The position numbers and the translations under genes are program-made. From an uncultured Christensenella sp. (lineage in GTDB: Bacteria; Bacillota; Clostridia; Christensenellales; CAG-917), in NCBI GenBank assembly GCA_910577815.1, contig CAJTNO010000001.1, positions 248,001 to 312,000 on the forward strand: DNA of 64,000 nt, in the 5' to 3' direction. The notes beneath the pieces are model-generated. The model had not been told where the DNA came from. It saw nothing but the letters and a program-made list of their open reading frames with translations, and did not search any database. The stretch's first letter is position 1; each line of letters begins with the position of its first letter. This document shows positions 42,880-51,779 of the stretch, piece after piece.

Positions 42880-43054
42880 ATACCGCGCAGGCTGCACGGC
42901 GAAAGTATGTGCATTAAACGGGGAATACGGTGAAAATCCGTAGCTGTTCCGCAACGGTAACCTAAGGGAAGCCCGAATGCCAGACCTGCGAGAGGGGTTT
43001 CGTTTGGTTCGAGTTAAGCCGAGCGCGTCGGACACGTTTGGCGTGTCCTTTTTT
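42880..43054 (+). ncRNA. Cobalamin riboswitch with expression-platform terminator
   Basis: The core GGGAATACGGTGAAAATCCG, the AGCTGTTCCGCAACGGTAA junction and the B12-box-like GCCAGACCTGC are present in the right order between 42910 and 42990. At 43030-43048 a stem GGACACG / CGTGTCC with loop TTTGG is followed by six T residues, a terminator expected to form when adenosylcobalamin binds. It controls the lipoprotein gene at 43095 and probably the transporter gene after it. Confidence 0.92.
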
Positions 43055-43094
43055 ATTGAAAACGTAAATGCGGATAAATTTATAAGGAGTGCTT

Positions 43095-43652
43095 ATGAAA
43101 TTAAAAAAAAGAATTGCGCTTTGCGCGCTTATGCTTGCGCTGGTAGCGGTGCTGAGCTTTACGCTTGTTGCGTGCAACGGCTCGCTTGAGCAACAGATAC
43201 GCGATTTGCAGGATAAGGTGAACGGCTTCGAGCAGGATTTTGCGGAAAAGTCCATAACCGTGTATATCGGGGAGAAGGAATTTGCGGTTACTACGCGCAA
43301 GTCCTTTCTGCACGACGTGCTTAAGGATTTGAAGGCAGGAGGGAAAATATCCGCGTACGCTTACAGCGGCGGAGAGCTCAGCCCGTTTTTCACCCGGATA
43401 GACGACCTTGAGCAGGATACGGCAAATTATAAGTATTATACCGTCTGGCACACAGTGGATGAGTTTTCGCTGAAAAGCGTTTATGCGGGCTTTATGCCCG
43501 GGCGCGGCGAAAAGCTGACGGAGGGAGAGGGCGAGTACGCAACGGTATTTGTTGCTACCTCTTATAAGCAGAGGACGATGTTTTATTCTAACGTAGGCGT
43601 GGGACTCCTGCCCGTTGTGGACGGAGCCGCATATGCCGTGCTTGTGGACTGA
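43095..43652 (+). CDS. Lipoprotein with DUF4430 (transcobalamin-C-like) domain
   Basis: This 185-residue protein has a lysine-rich start, a hydrophobic segment and lipobox LVAC (Cys 25). A short coiled stretch (LEQQIRDLQDKVNGFEQDF) leads into a C-terminal domain from residue 50 with FLHDVLKDLK, SPFFTRIDD and YYTVWHTVDEF. This is the pattern of DUF4430, named for similarity to the C-terminal domain of transcobalamin and intrinsic factor. Under a cobalamin riboswitch it is likely a surface corrinoid-binding lipoprotein. AAGGAG precedes the ATG at 43095. Confidence 0.78.
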   Translation: MKLKKRIALCALMLALVAVLSFTLVACNGSLEQQIRDLQDKVNGFEQDFAEKSITVYIGEKEFAVTTRKSFLHDVLKDLKAGGKISAYAYSGGELSPFFTRIDDLEQDTANYKYYTVWHTVDEFSLKSVYAGFMPGRGEKLTEGEGEYATVFVATSYKQRTMFYSNVGVGLLPVVDGAAYAVLVD

Positions 43653-43739
43653 CCTGAGGTCGGCATAAATCTAAACCTTTTGAATAAACGGAGTTTGAAG
43701 CAAACCGAAGTTTAAATAATTAAATCGATAATATAAAGT

Positions 43740-44354
43740 ATGCTTACGGCAAGAAACAAATCCAATAAAACGGCGACCTTGTACGTGGTGCGAGTGGCGT
43801 TTATGGCGGCGACGCTAACGGCGTTTAAGCTGGCACTGTCCTTTGTGCCCAACGTGGAGGCGGTTACGCTGATTATATGCGTGTACGGCTCGGCTATGGG
43901 CGTTGCGTACGCTTTGCCCGCCGCGCTGATTTTCTGCACGGCGGAGCTTGCAATTTACGGGTTTGGAAGCTGGGCGCTGTTGTACTACGTTTATTGGAGC
44001 TTGCTTGCCATAGTATCGGGATTGCTTTTGAAGGGCGGAAGAATTCCGCTTGCGGTTATTACAAGTATTGTCGGAAGCGCGTTGTTCGGAGTGCTGTCGG
44101 CTTGCTGCGATACGCTGTTTATCGTGACGAGCCTTGCGCCTTCAAGGCTCGGGGATTACTGGATTGCCTATTATATCCGCGGTCTTTACTTCGACGTTGT
44201 GCATATCATTTCCAATGCGGTTATTATGTCCGTACTCTACGCGCCGTTGATTGCGGTGATTAAACGGGCGGCGCCGAGCGCGTACGGACGAACCCGCGCG
44301 CCGAGGCTTATGCGCCGTCTTGTGTTTTTGGAATACTCAAGAGAATGCGATTAA
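43740..44354 (+). CDS. ECF transporter substrate-binding (S) component, probably corrinoid
   Basis: This 204-residue protein has five to six membrane helices and a basic tail, the size and shape of ECF S components. The N-terminal TLYVVRVAFMAATLTAFKLALSFVP is the helix 1 region that contacts the energising module. It lies 87 bp behind the riboswitch-controlled lipoprotein gene with no terminator between, so it is probably in the same regulon and specific for cobalamin or a precursor. The shared EcfA/EcfT module is not in the window. No good ribosome site is seen. Confidence 0.75.
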   Translation: MLTARNKSNKTATLYVVRVAFMAATLTAFKLALSFVPNVEAVTLIICVYGSAMGVAYALPAALIFCTAELAIYGFGSWALLYYVYWSLLAIVSGLLLKGGRIPLAVITSIVGSALFGVLSACCDTLFIVTSLAPSRLGDYWIAYYIRGLYFDVVHIISNAVIMSVLYAPLIAVIKRAAPSAYGRTRAPRLMRRLVFLEYSRECD

Positions 44355-44387
44355 ATCGGTTATCTAAATCGCTCGATTTTGTTTAAG

Positions 44388-44699
44388 CTACGCCTTTGCG
44401 TCGTCAAGCGCGGCGCGCATAGAGATGTAATCCGAGCAAAGCTGTATTATGTAGCGCTGTCTGTCGTCGTGGGACATCTCCTTTAATTTTTGCTCGTCCG
44501 CAAACTCCGATATTGGATTGTCTATGTTCTTTCCGCTCTGCCGCAGCTCGAATAGCTTTATGTATATTTCGCGCTGCCGCGGCGTCGCGCTCTTGGGTAC
44601 GGAGGGATAGGGTTGCTTATAATCGTTGTTCATAAGCCGCGCCTTCGCCTGGTTGGCAAGGTCGCGCATAGGACATTTATTGTGTTTTACATTACTCAT
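44388..44699 (-). CDS. Small hypothetical protein
   Basis: This 103-residue soluble protein has a basic N-terminus (NVKHNKCPMRDLANQAKARLM) and a helical C-terminal half (PRQREIYIKLFELRQSGKNI, DDRQRYIIQLCSDYISMR). GGAGG lies five bases before the ATG, supporting a real gene. The family was not recognised. It follows the yabP-yabQ pair on the same strand at 81 bp. Confidence 0.6.
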   Translation of the reverse strand: MSNVKHNKCPMRDLANQAKARLMNNDYKQPYPSVPKSATPRQREIYIKLFELRQSGKNIDNPISEFADEQKLKEMSHDDRQRYIIQLCSDYISMRAALDDAKA

Positions 44700-44780
44700 A
44701 TCAGCCTCCGCCGTTATGATAACATAATCGGAGAGGAAAAGAATACTATACGCAAAATAAGACAGAATTCGACAAATTTT

Positions 44781-45143
44781 TTAATTTTTATCCTCGGGTA
44801 TATTGTCGTCGGTTTTCCTTTGAGCGTCCTTGACCTTTGTTCTTTTGGACATTATTTTTCTTGTTGTCAGCGGAATGGGTAGCACTCCCGCTACGAAGGC
44901 GGCAAACCCGTATAGCTCGAATTTTCCGTCTAAAAAGAATTCGAGACAGACGGCGAACAGCGCGCCTATGCACACCGTTGCGAAAAAGTCGGTTAAAGCG
45001 CGCTCGGCGGGGCGCGCTTTTCGCAGATACAAAAGCGCAATTACGCCCGCCGCAAGTCCGAGCGCAAGGCAGAGGGCAAAGCGGACGAGCTGTACCCTCG
45101 CGTTTGCGCCGAGATAGAAGGTTTGTGACAGTAGCACCGTCAT
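44781..45143 (-). CDS. yabQ: YabQ-like spore cortex membrane protein
   Basis: This 120-residue protein has three to four membrane helices (SQTFYLGANARVQLVRFALCL, ALLYLRKARP, FFATVCIGALFAVCLEFFL, LYGFAAFVAGVLPIPL) and a basic tail. The first residues before helix 1 match the YabQ style. Its start overlaps the yabP-like stop by four bases (TGA/ATG), the usual yabP-yabQ arrangement. YabQ is needed for cortex formation in Bacillus. The assignment rests on layout and neighbour more than on strong sequence motifs. Confidence 0.65.
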   Translation of the reverse strand: MTVLLSQTFYLGANARVQLVRFALCLALGLAAGVIALLYLRKARPAERALTDFFATVCIGALFAVCLEFFLDGKFELYGFAAFVAGVLPIPLTTRKIMSKRTKVKDAQRKTDDNIPEDKN

Positions 45144-45538
45144 TTGAATATGCGTTTGATTATTGACGTAGGCGCCGCCTGAGAGGTGTAGCGCAGAGAA
45201 AATACTCTGCCCGTGACCTGAAGCTTGCCGTTTTCGATGTCCAAGGTCTTTACCGCAAGGTTCTGTCCTGTTACCAGAAGCGTTTCGTTTTCAAGGCGGA
45301 CGGTTATGTTTTTGTCCGTAAACACGGGGACGTCCTTTACTCCGGTCATACTCATTGCGCGCTCGTGGTCAAGCTCGAGCTTGTGTCCCGTTCTTTCCGC
45401 GGGAGAGGAGTTCGGTTTCGCCGCGGCGACCGTGCTTGTCGGCTTCGTTCCCGAAAAGGACAGCGAGCGGGTGTTTACCGCTCCCGTCGGTTTTTGTCCG
45501 TTTTTGTTTATTGTGCTGTCAGAGTTTGAAAATTCCAT
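45140..45538 (-). CDS. yabP: YabP/YqfC-family sporulation protein
   Basis: This 132-residue protein has a Ser/Thr/Pro-rich N-terminal 50 residues. Then comes the family domain: HELxL-like HKLELDHERAMSMTGVKDVPVF, and LLVTGQNLAVKTLDIENGKLQVTGRVFSLRY, the hallmark pattern of YabP/YqfC, ending in IIKRIFK. The N-terminal extension is longer than in Bacillus. The ATG at 45538 behind AAGGAG was chosen over a start 54 codons upstream. It acts at the forespore membrane in cortex assembly. It is divergent from the acyltransferase gene. Confidence 0.82.
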   Translation of the reverse strand: MEFSNSDSTINKNGQKPTGAVNTRSLSFSGTKPTSTVAAAKPNSSPAERTGHKLELDHERAMSMTGVKDVPVFTDKNITVRLENETLLVTGQNLAVKTLDIENGKLQVTGRVFSLRYTSQAAPTSIIKRIFK

Positions 45539-45642
45539 ATAGATTACTCCTTTGCGGCGGGCGCATTTCATTGACAATAATATTAAAAGAGAATAAAATA
45601 TATGAGTATTTTTAAAAAACAGCTGAGGTTTTAAGCGATATA

Positions 45643-47004
45643 ATGAACGAAAATAAAAAAAATAAGCCCGTAAAATTTGCGCTCGACAGCTCCGCGGCAT
45701 TCTATCCGTACTTCACTACGAGAAAGGCTCAGAGTATGTATTGCGTGGGCGCAGTGCTGGACGGGGATATCGACAGGGAGGTCTTAAAACGCGCCGTCAA
45801 CGACGCGCTGAACAGGTTTCCTCTTTACAAAACCAAGGTCATAAGGGGCTACGGCTCTTATATGCTGAAAAGCAACGACGCGGAAGCCGAGGTGTTCGAC
45901 CTCGACGGCAAGGTGCTTAAGCCCATCGATACCAAGCTTACGCACGGCTATCAGTTCAGGCTTGCGTGCAGGCGCGACAGACTCACGCTCGAGATGTTCC
46001 ACGCGCTGACCGACGCAAACGGCGCTATCGCTTTTCTTACCGCTATCATACGCAGATACAGGGAGCTTTGCGGCGTCGAGTTTGACGGGAATTGCGGCGT
46101 AGAGGCGTGGAACGCCGCTCCCAAAGCGGGCGAGCTGGAGGACGGCTTTAAGAAATATTATAAACGCATATCCTTGAGAGAACTGAATTTAAAGGGAATG
46201 GCAGGCGGAGTTCCGCACAGAATTAAGGGCACGCTTCTTAAGGACGGATATATCCTTGAGGACGGCGTTATGGACGCCGATAAGCTTCTTGAAAACGCAA
46301 GAGCTATGGGCGTGTCGCTTACGGCGTACGTTGCGGGCGCGGTTGCGTACGGAATTATCAGAACGTCGGAAGTGAAACGTCCTATCGTCATTATGGTTCC
46401 CGTAAATCTGAGAAAGCTGTTTCCCACCGAGTCGCTGAGCAACTTCGTCACCTTTGTGCGGCTTATCGTTAAAAAAGAGGAGTGCGCAAGCTTTGAGGAT
46501 TGCGTTAAAACCTGCGCCGCGCAGCTTAAGGAAAAGGCTGCCAAGGATAAGATGCAGGCTTTTATTTCCACAACGGTACGCGCTCAGCGTAATTTTATAT
46601 TCCGCGCCGTGCCCCTCTTTTTAAAGTGGATTCTGATAAGACTCGGCAGACTGTTTATGAAGTCCCGTCAGACTATAATTATAAGCAATCTCGGCGGCTT
46701 CGACCTTCCCGAGCAGATGGGCGTGGACGAGCTGCTTGTAAATCTCAACGTGTCTGCCAATAACGTCCAAAACCTCGGCATAGTCTCCTATCGCGGAAGG
46801 TGTAAGCTGACCTTTACAAGCGCTATCGCCGAGCTCGATATGCCGCGCGCTACGTTTGAAATTCTCTCCGAGCAGGGCGTGAACGTCGCAAAAACGGGTT
46901 TTATACGCAATAAGGATACGGATAACGCTCCGATTACGAATATACAAGAGGATAAACAATATGAAAAAGCTAAATTCAGAACAACTGAGAAAACTCTATC
47001 TTGA
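45643..47004 (+). CDS. Condensation-domain-like acyltransferase
   Basis: This 453-residue protein has the fold marks of the alcohol-acetyltransferase/condensation superfamily. MFHALTDANGAIAFLTAI near residue 117 corresponds to the HHxxxDG motif with only one His (HxxxD), and VPVNLRKLFPTES and NFVTFVRL match the DFGWG-side region. It is neither membrane-bound nor fused to carrier domains. It could acylate a lipid or glycan precursor; the substrate is unknown. Its last 44 bp overlap the alaS start, an unusual coupling with a housekeeping gene. Confidence 0.72.
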   Translation: MNENKKNKPVKFALDSSAAFYPYFTTRKAQSMYCVGAVLDGDIDREVLKRAVNDALNRFPLYKTKVIRGYGSYMLKSNDAEAEVFDLDGKVLKPIDTKLTHGYQFRLACRRDRLTLEMFHALTDANGAIAFLTAIIRRYRELCGVEFDGNCGVEAWNAAPKAGELEDGFKKYYKRISLRELNLKGMAGGVPHRIKGTLLKDGYILEDGVMDADKLLENARAMGVSLTAYVAGAVAYGIIRTSEVKRPIVIMVPVNLRKLFPTESLSNFVTFVRLIVKKEECASFEDCVKTCAAQLKEKAAKDKMQAFISTTVRAQRNFIFRAVPLFLKWILIRLGRLFMKSRQTIIISNLGGFDLPEQMGVDELLVNLNVSANNVQNLGIVSYRGRCKLTFTSAIAELDMPRATFEILSEQGVNVAKTGFIRNKDTDNAPITNIQEDKQYEKAKFRTTEKTLS

Positions 47005-48748
47005 CTTTTACAATTCCAAGGCGCACGCCGTTATAGAATCGGCGTCGCTTATTCCCGAGAACGACCCGACCGTGCTCTTTACTACTGCCGGTATGCATCC
47101 GCTCGTTCCCTATCTCCTGGGTGAAAAGCATCCCGCGGGCAAGCGTCTTACCGACGTTCAGGTCTGCGTGCGTACGGGAGATATCGAATCGGTAGGCGAC
47201 GCAAGCCACTGCACCTTCTTCGAGATGCTCGGCAGCTGGTCGCTGGGCGATTATTTCAAGCGCGACGCCATAGCCTGGTCGTACGAGCTTCTGCTCGAGA
47301 AACTCGAGTTCGATAAGGACAGATTCGCCGTTACCGTTTTTGCGGGCGACGAGAACTGCCCCCGCGACGACGAAAGCGCTAAGCGTTGGGAGGAGCTTGG
47401 AATATCCAAGGACAACATTTTCTACCTCGATAAAAAGCACAACTGGTGGGGTCCTGCGGGTATGACCGGTCCCTGCGGTCCCGATACCGAGATGTTTATA
47501 GATACGGGCAAGCCCAAATGCTCGGAGAATTGCTCGCCCGCCTGCGACTGCGGCAAGTATATGGAGATTGGCAACGACGTATTTATGCAATACTTTAAAA
47601 ACGCGGACGGAAGCTTCGAGCCGCTCAAGAACAAGAACGTCGACCAAGGTATGGGTCTCGAAAGAATGCTGTGCATCCTCAACGGTTATAAATCTGTGTT
47701 CGAAACGGACCTTTTCAGCTTTGCAATAGAAAAGCTCGAGCAGCTTAGCGGAAAGCGCTACGGCGAGGATGACGACGTTACAAAGGCTATGCGCATTATT
47801 GCGGACCATACGAGAACGTCAACCTTCCTGCTCGGCGACAGAAACGGAGTTTCTCCGTCCAACGTGGACCAAGGCTACGTTTTGCGCCGCCTCATCCGCC
47901 GCGCTATGAGATATTGCCGCGCCATCGGCGTGGACGACGGCGCGCTTGCGGAGCTTGCAAGGCTGTACGTCGATAAGTATAAAAACGCATATCCCTATAT
48001 CAAGGAGAACGAGGAGAGAATCGTGCTCGAGCTTAATTCCGAAAGGGATAAGTTTGCAAAGACTATAGAACAGGGGCTTAAGGAGTTTGACAAGGTGCTT
48101 TCGCACCTGCCGCAGGGAATGACCGTATTCCCCGGCAAGACGGCGTTCAGACTTTACGATACGTTCGGCTTCCCCATCGAGATGACGGAGGAGCTTGCAA
48201 AGGAAAAGGGCTTCGTACTCGATACCGAGGGCTATAAGAAGGCGTTTGCCGACCATCAGGCTTTGAGTAAGGCGGGCGCGGAGCAGAAGTTTAAGGGAGG
48301 ACTCGCCGATAACGGCGTTCAGACCGCAAGACTGCACAGCGCGACTCATCTGCTCAACGCCGCGCTTAAGACTGTGCTTAACGATAATTCCATTCAGCAA
48401 AAGGGAAGCAATATCACGGCGGAAAGATTGCGCTTCGATTTCAATTTTCCGCGTCCGCTTACCAAGGAGGAGCTTGAAAGAGTGGAACAGCTTGTAAACG
48501 GCGAAATTGCAAAGGACGTTCCCGTTAAGCTGGAGGAGATGACCGTTGAGCAGGCTAAGGCGGCGGGAGCGATTGGCGTTTTCTCAAGCAAGTACGGCGA
48601 GGTCGTAAAGGTTTACACCATAGGCTTTTCAAAGGAGATTTGCGGAGGTCCGCACGCGGCAACCACGGGAGAACTCGGCAAATTCCGCATAGTTAAGGAG
48701 CAGAGCTCGTCCGCGGGCGTAAGACGTATAAAAGCCGTTTTGGAATAA
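46961..48748 (+). CDS. alaS: Alanine-tRNA ligase, short form without C-Ala domain
   Basis: This 595-residue protein is about 280 residues shorter than usual AlaRS. The catalytic class II domain is complete: SLIPENDPTVLFTTAGM (motif 1 region), HCTFFEMLGSWSLGDYF, and NVDQGMGLERML (motif 3). The editing domain is present with HSATHLLNAAL near 459 (HxxxH) and CGGPHA near 561, and the protein stops right after it (VRRIKAVLE). The C-terminal oligomerisation and tRNA-elbow-binding domain is absent. AAGAGG precedes the ATG. Short AlaRS forms occur in some reduced bacterial groups, so ancestry by transfer is possible. Confidence 0.93.
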   Translation: MKKLNSEQLRKLYLDFYNSKAHAVIESASLIPENDPTVLFTTAGMHPLVPYLLGEKHPAGKRLTDVQVCVRTGDIESVGDASHCTFFEMLGSWSLGDYFKRDAIAWSYELLLEKLEFDKDRFAVTVFAGDENCPRDDESAKRWEELGISKDNIFYLDKKHNWWGPAGMTGPCGPDTEMFIDTGKPKCSENCSPACDCGKYMEIGNDVFMQYFKNADGSFEPLKNKNVDQGMGLERMLCILNGYKSVFETDLFSFAIEKLEQLSGKRYGEDDDVTKAMRIIADHTRTSTFLLGDRNGVSPSNVDQGYVLRRLIRRAMRYCRAIGVDDGALAELARLYVDKYKNAYPYIKENEERIVLELNSERDKFAKTIEQGLKEFDKVLSHLPQGMTVFPGKTAFRLYDTFGFPIEMTEELAKEKGFVLDTEGYKKAFADHQALSKAGAEQKFKGGLADNGVQTARLHSATHLLNAALKTVLNDNSIQQKGSNITAERLRFDFNFPRPLTKEELERVEQLVNGEIAKDVPVKLEEMTVEQAKAAGAIGVFSSKYGEVVKVYTIGFSKEICGGPHAATTGELGKFRIVKEQSSSAGVRRIKAVLE

Positions 48749-48931
48749 TATCCGATAAAATCGCTTGCGTATAGCCTGACGGAAGTAAGCACTATATGCG
48801 AAGCGGTCGGCTGCGCGGCAAGAAGCGCGCCTAAAATGTTGACTATTGGATATAATTAGTTTATATTATATAAACAAAACTGCAATCGCGCGTATACTAT
48901 AGTTGTAGCTTACGCGACAAGGAGGTTTGAT

Positions 48932-49693
48932 ATGAAAAAGAATCTTGAAAAGATATTTGCGTCCGCCAGTATTATCGTTGCGGTCATTATGATTATGATT
49001 TTGATTGTGACGGCGTTTGGCGGCATCAACGTGAAGGAGTTTGAAAGCGAGCTCGTCCGCGGTCTGCTAATCACGCTTGCGATACTCTACTTTGTGCTTG
49101 CAAGCGTTGCGCTTGTGCTTATGTTTGTAAACAGCGACGTCATAAAGGACGTTGTTATCCGCACCGAAACCGGCGGCTCGGTCAGGGTGTCATCTAAGGT
49201 CATCAACAAGTTTGTTAAGAAGGCTTGCGCCGAGATTGAGGGCTTGAAATGCAAAAAGGTCGTTCTTGTGCAGGACGATTACGGCGTGCGCCTTAAGGTC
49301 AACGTCAAGATTGTAGACAAGGACGTCGTAGAGGTGGAAACCTATCTGCGTACCTTGCTCGAGGATATGTTCTTCGGCGAGTTCGGCTTTAAGTTCGAGT
49401 CCATTGAAATTAAGGTTATGGTGCTTACGCCTACCTATAAGTCCGACAAGGCGGCGATAGAGGCGATTGTTGCCGAGAAGGTTGCCGAGATACGCGCCGA
49501 GCAGCCCGAGGAGCTTAAGCCCGAAGCCGTGGCGGCAGAGAAGCCCGCAGAGAATACGGCTGTCGCAGAGGCGGCGGAGCCGCAGACGGTTGCTGCGGAG
49601 AGCGTTGCGGAGCAGTCGGCGGTCGCGCCCGAGAGTAACGACGCGTCCGAGGAAATAGTCGCAGACGCAGCCGCGCAGGATATAACCGAATAA
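48932..49693 (+). CDS. amaP: Asp23/AmaP-type alkaline shock membrane anchor protein
   Basis: This 253-residue protein has two N-terminal membrane helices (residues 10-32 and 45-68). A cytoplasmic Asp23-like domain follows with SGGSVRVSSKVINKFVKKAC-type sequence (here TGGSVRVSSKVINKF) and VRLKVNVKIVDKDVVEVE, as in AmaP. The last 70 residues are an Ala/Glu/Val/Pro-rich acidic tail (EKPAENTAVAEAAEPQ) not usual in short AmaP forms. AAGGAGG lies eight bases before the start. It probably anchors Asp23-type proteins or helps envelope stress tolerance. It precedes greA by 59 bp. Confidence 0.82.
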   Translation: MKKNLEKIFASASIIVAVIMIMILIVTAFGGINVKEFESELVRGLLITLAILYFVLASVALVLMFVNSDVIKDVVIRTETGGSVRVSSKVINKFVKKACAEIEGLKCKKVVLVQDDYGVRLKVNVKIVDKDVVEVETYLRTLLEDMFFGEFGFKFESIEIKVMVLTPTYKSDKAAIEAIVAEKVAEIRAEQPEELKPEAVAAEKPAENTAVAEAAEPQTVAAESVAEQSAVAPESNDASEEIVADAAAQDITE

Positions 49694-49752
49694 AAAAGAG
49701 AAAAGCCGTGCTGACCGCCCTCAGGGGCGGTTGCACTTGTTAAGGAGTATAT

Positions 49753-50232
49753 ATGAAAGAAGTAATTTTAACCCAAGAAGGTCTTGAAGAACTTAAAAAG
49801 CGTCTGGATTATCTTATCGTTTATCTGCGCGACGACGTTGCAAAGAAGCTTCAGCACGCAAGAGAGCTGGGCGACCTCAGCGAGAATGCCGAGTATGACG
49901 CCGCCAAGCAGGAGGAGGGGCAGGTAGCGCAGGAGATTAAGGACCTAGAAGAACGCATTAAAAACGCCAAGATTATTGAGAAGGCGGCGACGGGCAAGGT
50001 GTCCGTGGGACATACCATAAAGGTAGAGTATCTCGGCGAGGTGGACGAGGACGAGGAAAGCATCCTCACCGTTCAGCTTGTGGGCGAGACCGAGGCGGAT
50101 TTTGCAAAGGGCAAGATTAGCAACGAATCTCCTCTCGGCAAGGCGCTTATAGGCAAAAAGGCGGGAGAAAAGGTTAAGTTTGCCAATATCCACGGCGGAA
50201 TCGAGGAATACAAGGTTATTTCTATAAAATAA
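49753..50232 (+). CDS. greA: Transcription elongation factor GreA
   Basis: This 159-residue protein has normal length. The N-terminal coiled coil has the acidic tip GDLSENAEYDAAK near residues 38-50 (Asp and Glu that stimulate RNA polymerase cleavage). The C-terminal FKBP-like domain ends in GEKVKFANIHGGIEEYKV. It rescues backtracked polymerase. AAGGAG is close to the start. lysS follows at 40 bp, a common greA-lysS operon in Bacillota. Confidence 0.96.
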   Translation: MKEVILTQEGLEELKKRLDYLIVYLRDDVAKKLQHARELGDLSENAEYDAAKQEEGQVAQEIKDLEERIKNAKIIEKAATGKVSVGHTIKVEYLGEVDEDEESILTVQLVGETEADFAKGKISNESPLGKALIGKKAGEKVKFANIHGGIEEYKVISIK

Positions 50233-50272
50233 TTACATTACATAACGCTCTTTGGGCGCAGGATTTGAAGTT

Positions 50273-51772
50273 ATGAGCGAACAGCAAATGAATACACCCG
50301 AGCTCCGTCCCGAGGCGGACGCCAACGAGGTGCGCAAGGTCAGAATAGAAAAGCTAAGGGAGCTTAGCGAAAACGGAAAAAATCCTTTTGAGATTACGTC
50401 CTTTGACAGGACTGCTACCGCCGCGGAGGTCAACGGCGATTACGACCGTCTCGAGGGTCAGTCCGTCCGCGTTGCGGGCAGACTCGTATCCAAGAGAATT
50501 ATGGGCAAGGCGAGCTTTGGTCATATCCTCGACAGCGACGGCAAATTGCAGGGCTATTTCAGCCGCGACGATATGGGCACAGAGGAATATCAGGCGTTTA
50601 AGAAATGGGACGTCGGCGATATTATCGGCATAGAGGGCGAGGTGTTTAAGACCAAGACCGGCGAGATTTCCGTACACGTAAAGAGGGCGGAGCTACTTGC
50701 CAAATCACTGCTTCCGCTCCCCGAAAAATACCACGGTCTTAAGGATACGGAGCTGAGATACCGTCAGCGCTACGTCGACCTTATTGCAAATCCCGAGGTC
50801 AAGGACGTGTTTTTAAAGCGCAGCAGGATAATTTCCACCATTCGCGAGGTTCTTGACAAAAAGGGCTTTGTAGAGGTTGAAACTCCTATACTCAATACCC
50901 TTGCCGGCGGCGCAAACGCGCGTCCGTTTATTACCCACCACAATACGCTGGATATCGATATGTATATGCGTATCGCTACCGAGCTGCACCTAAAGCGCTG
51001 TATAGTCGGCGGCTTCGATAAGGTTTACGAGATAGGCAGACAGTTCCGCAACGAGGGAATGGACCCTAAGCATAATCCCGAATTTACCACTATCGAGCTT
51101 TATCAGGCGTACTCCGATTACAAGGATATGATGGATATTACCGAGGAGCTGTACAGCACCGCCTGTATGCGCGTGCGCGGCACTCTGGATATAGAGTATC
51201 AGGGACAGCCGCTTTGCTTTAAAACTCCGTGGGCGAGGCTTTCTATGGTGGAGGCTGTAAAAAAATATACGGGACTGGATTTCGATACGCAGTCGCTTGA
51301 CGAGCTTATCGCACAGGCTAACGCCAAGGGTCTCGAGCTTGCAAAGAATACGTCCTGGGGCACTGCGCTCTACGAGGTGTTTGACCGATTTGTAGAGGAA
51401 AAGTTGGTCGGACCTATCTTTATATACGATTATCCCGTTGAAGTGAGTCCGCTTGCAAAACGCAAGCCCTCCGACCCGCGCCTTACCGAAAGATTTGAGT
51501 TTTTCGTTTGCGCAAGCGAGGGCGGAAATGCGTTCAGCGAGCTTAACGACCCAATCGACCAGCGTTCGCGCTTCGAGCAGCAGATGCTTGCCAAGGCAAA
51601 CGGCGACGAGGAGGCTCAGCCCTATGACGAGGATTTCTGCAACGCTCTCGAGTACGGAATGCCTCCGACAGGCGGCGTGGGCATAGGAATAGACAGAATG
51701 GTTATGGTGCTTACGGATTCGGCTTCTATACGTGATGTGTTACTTTTTCCCACAATGCGCCCAATAAAATAA
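50273..51772 (+). CDS. lysS: Lysine-tRNA ligase, class II
   Basis: This 499-residue protein has an N-terminal OB-fold anticodon domain (VRVAGRLVSKRIMGKASF, DDMG..., DIIGIEGEVF). The catalytic core has motif 1 (KRSRIISTIREVLDKKGFVEVETPIL, here read in pieces), motif 2 (FRNEGMDPKHNPEFT) and motif 3 (GVGIGIDRMVM). The ATG at 50273 was chosen; an earlier in-frame TTG would add seven residues. It is the last gene of the amaP-greA-lysS run and is followed by a long stem-rich non-coding stretch. Confidence 0.96.
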   Translation: MSEQQMNTPELRPEADANEVRKVRIEKLRELSENGKNPFEITSFDRTATAAEVNGDYDRLEGQSVRVAGRLVSKRIMGKASFGHILDSDGKLQGYFSRDDMGTEEYQAFKKWDVGDIIGIEGEVFKTKTGEISVHVKRAELLAKSLLPLPEKYHGLKDTELRYRQRYVDLIANPEVKDVFLKRSRIISTIREVLDKKGFVEVETPILNTLAGGANARPFITHHNTLDIDMYMRIATELHLKRCIVGGFDKVYEIGRQFRNEGMDPKHNPEFTTIELYQAYSDYKDMMDITEELYSTACMRVRGTLDIEYQGQPLCFKTPWARLSMVEAVKKYTGLDFDTQSLDELIAQANAKGLELAKNTSWGTALYEVFDRFVEEKLVGPIFIYDYPVEVSPLAKRKPSDPRLTERFEFFVCASEGGNAFSELNDPIDQRSRFEQQMLAKANGDEEAQPYDEDFCNALEYGMPPTGGVGIGIDRMVMVLTDSASIRDVLLFPTMRPIK

Positions 51773-51779
51773 TTGCGCC

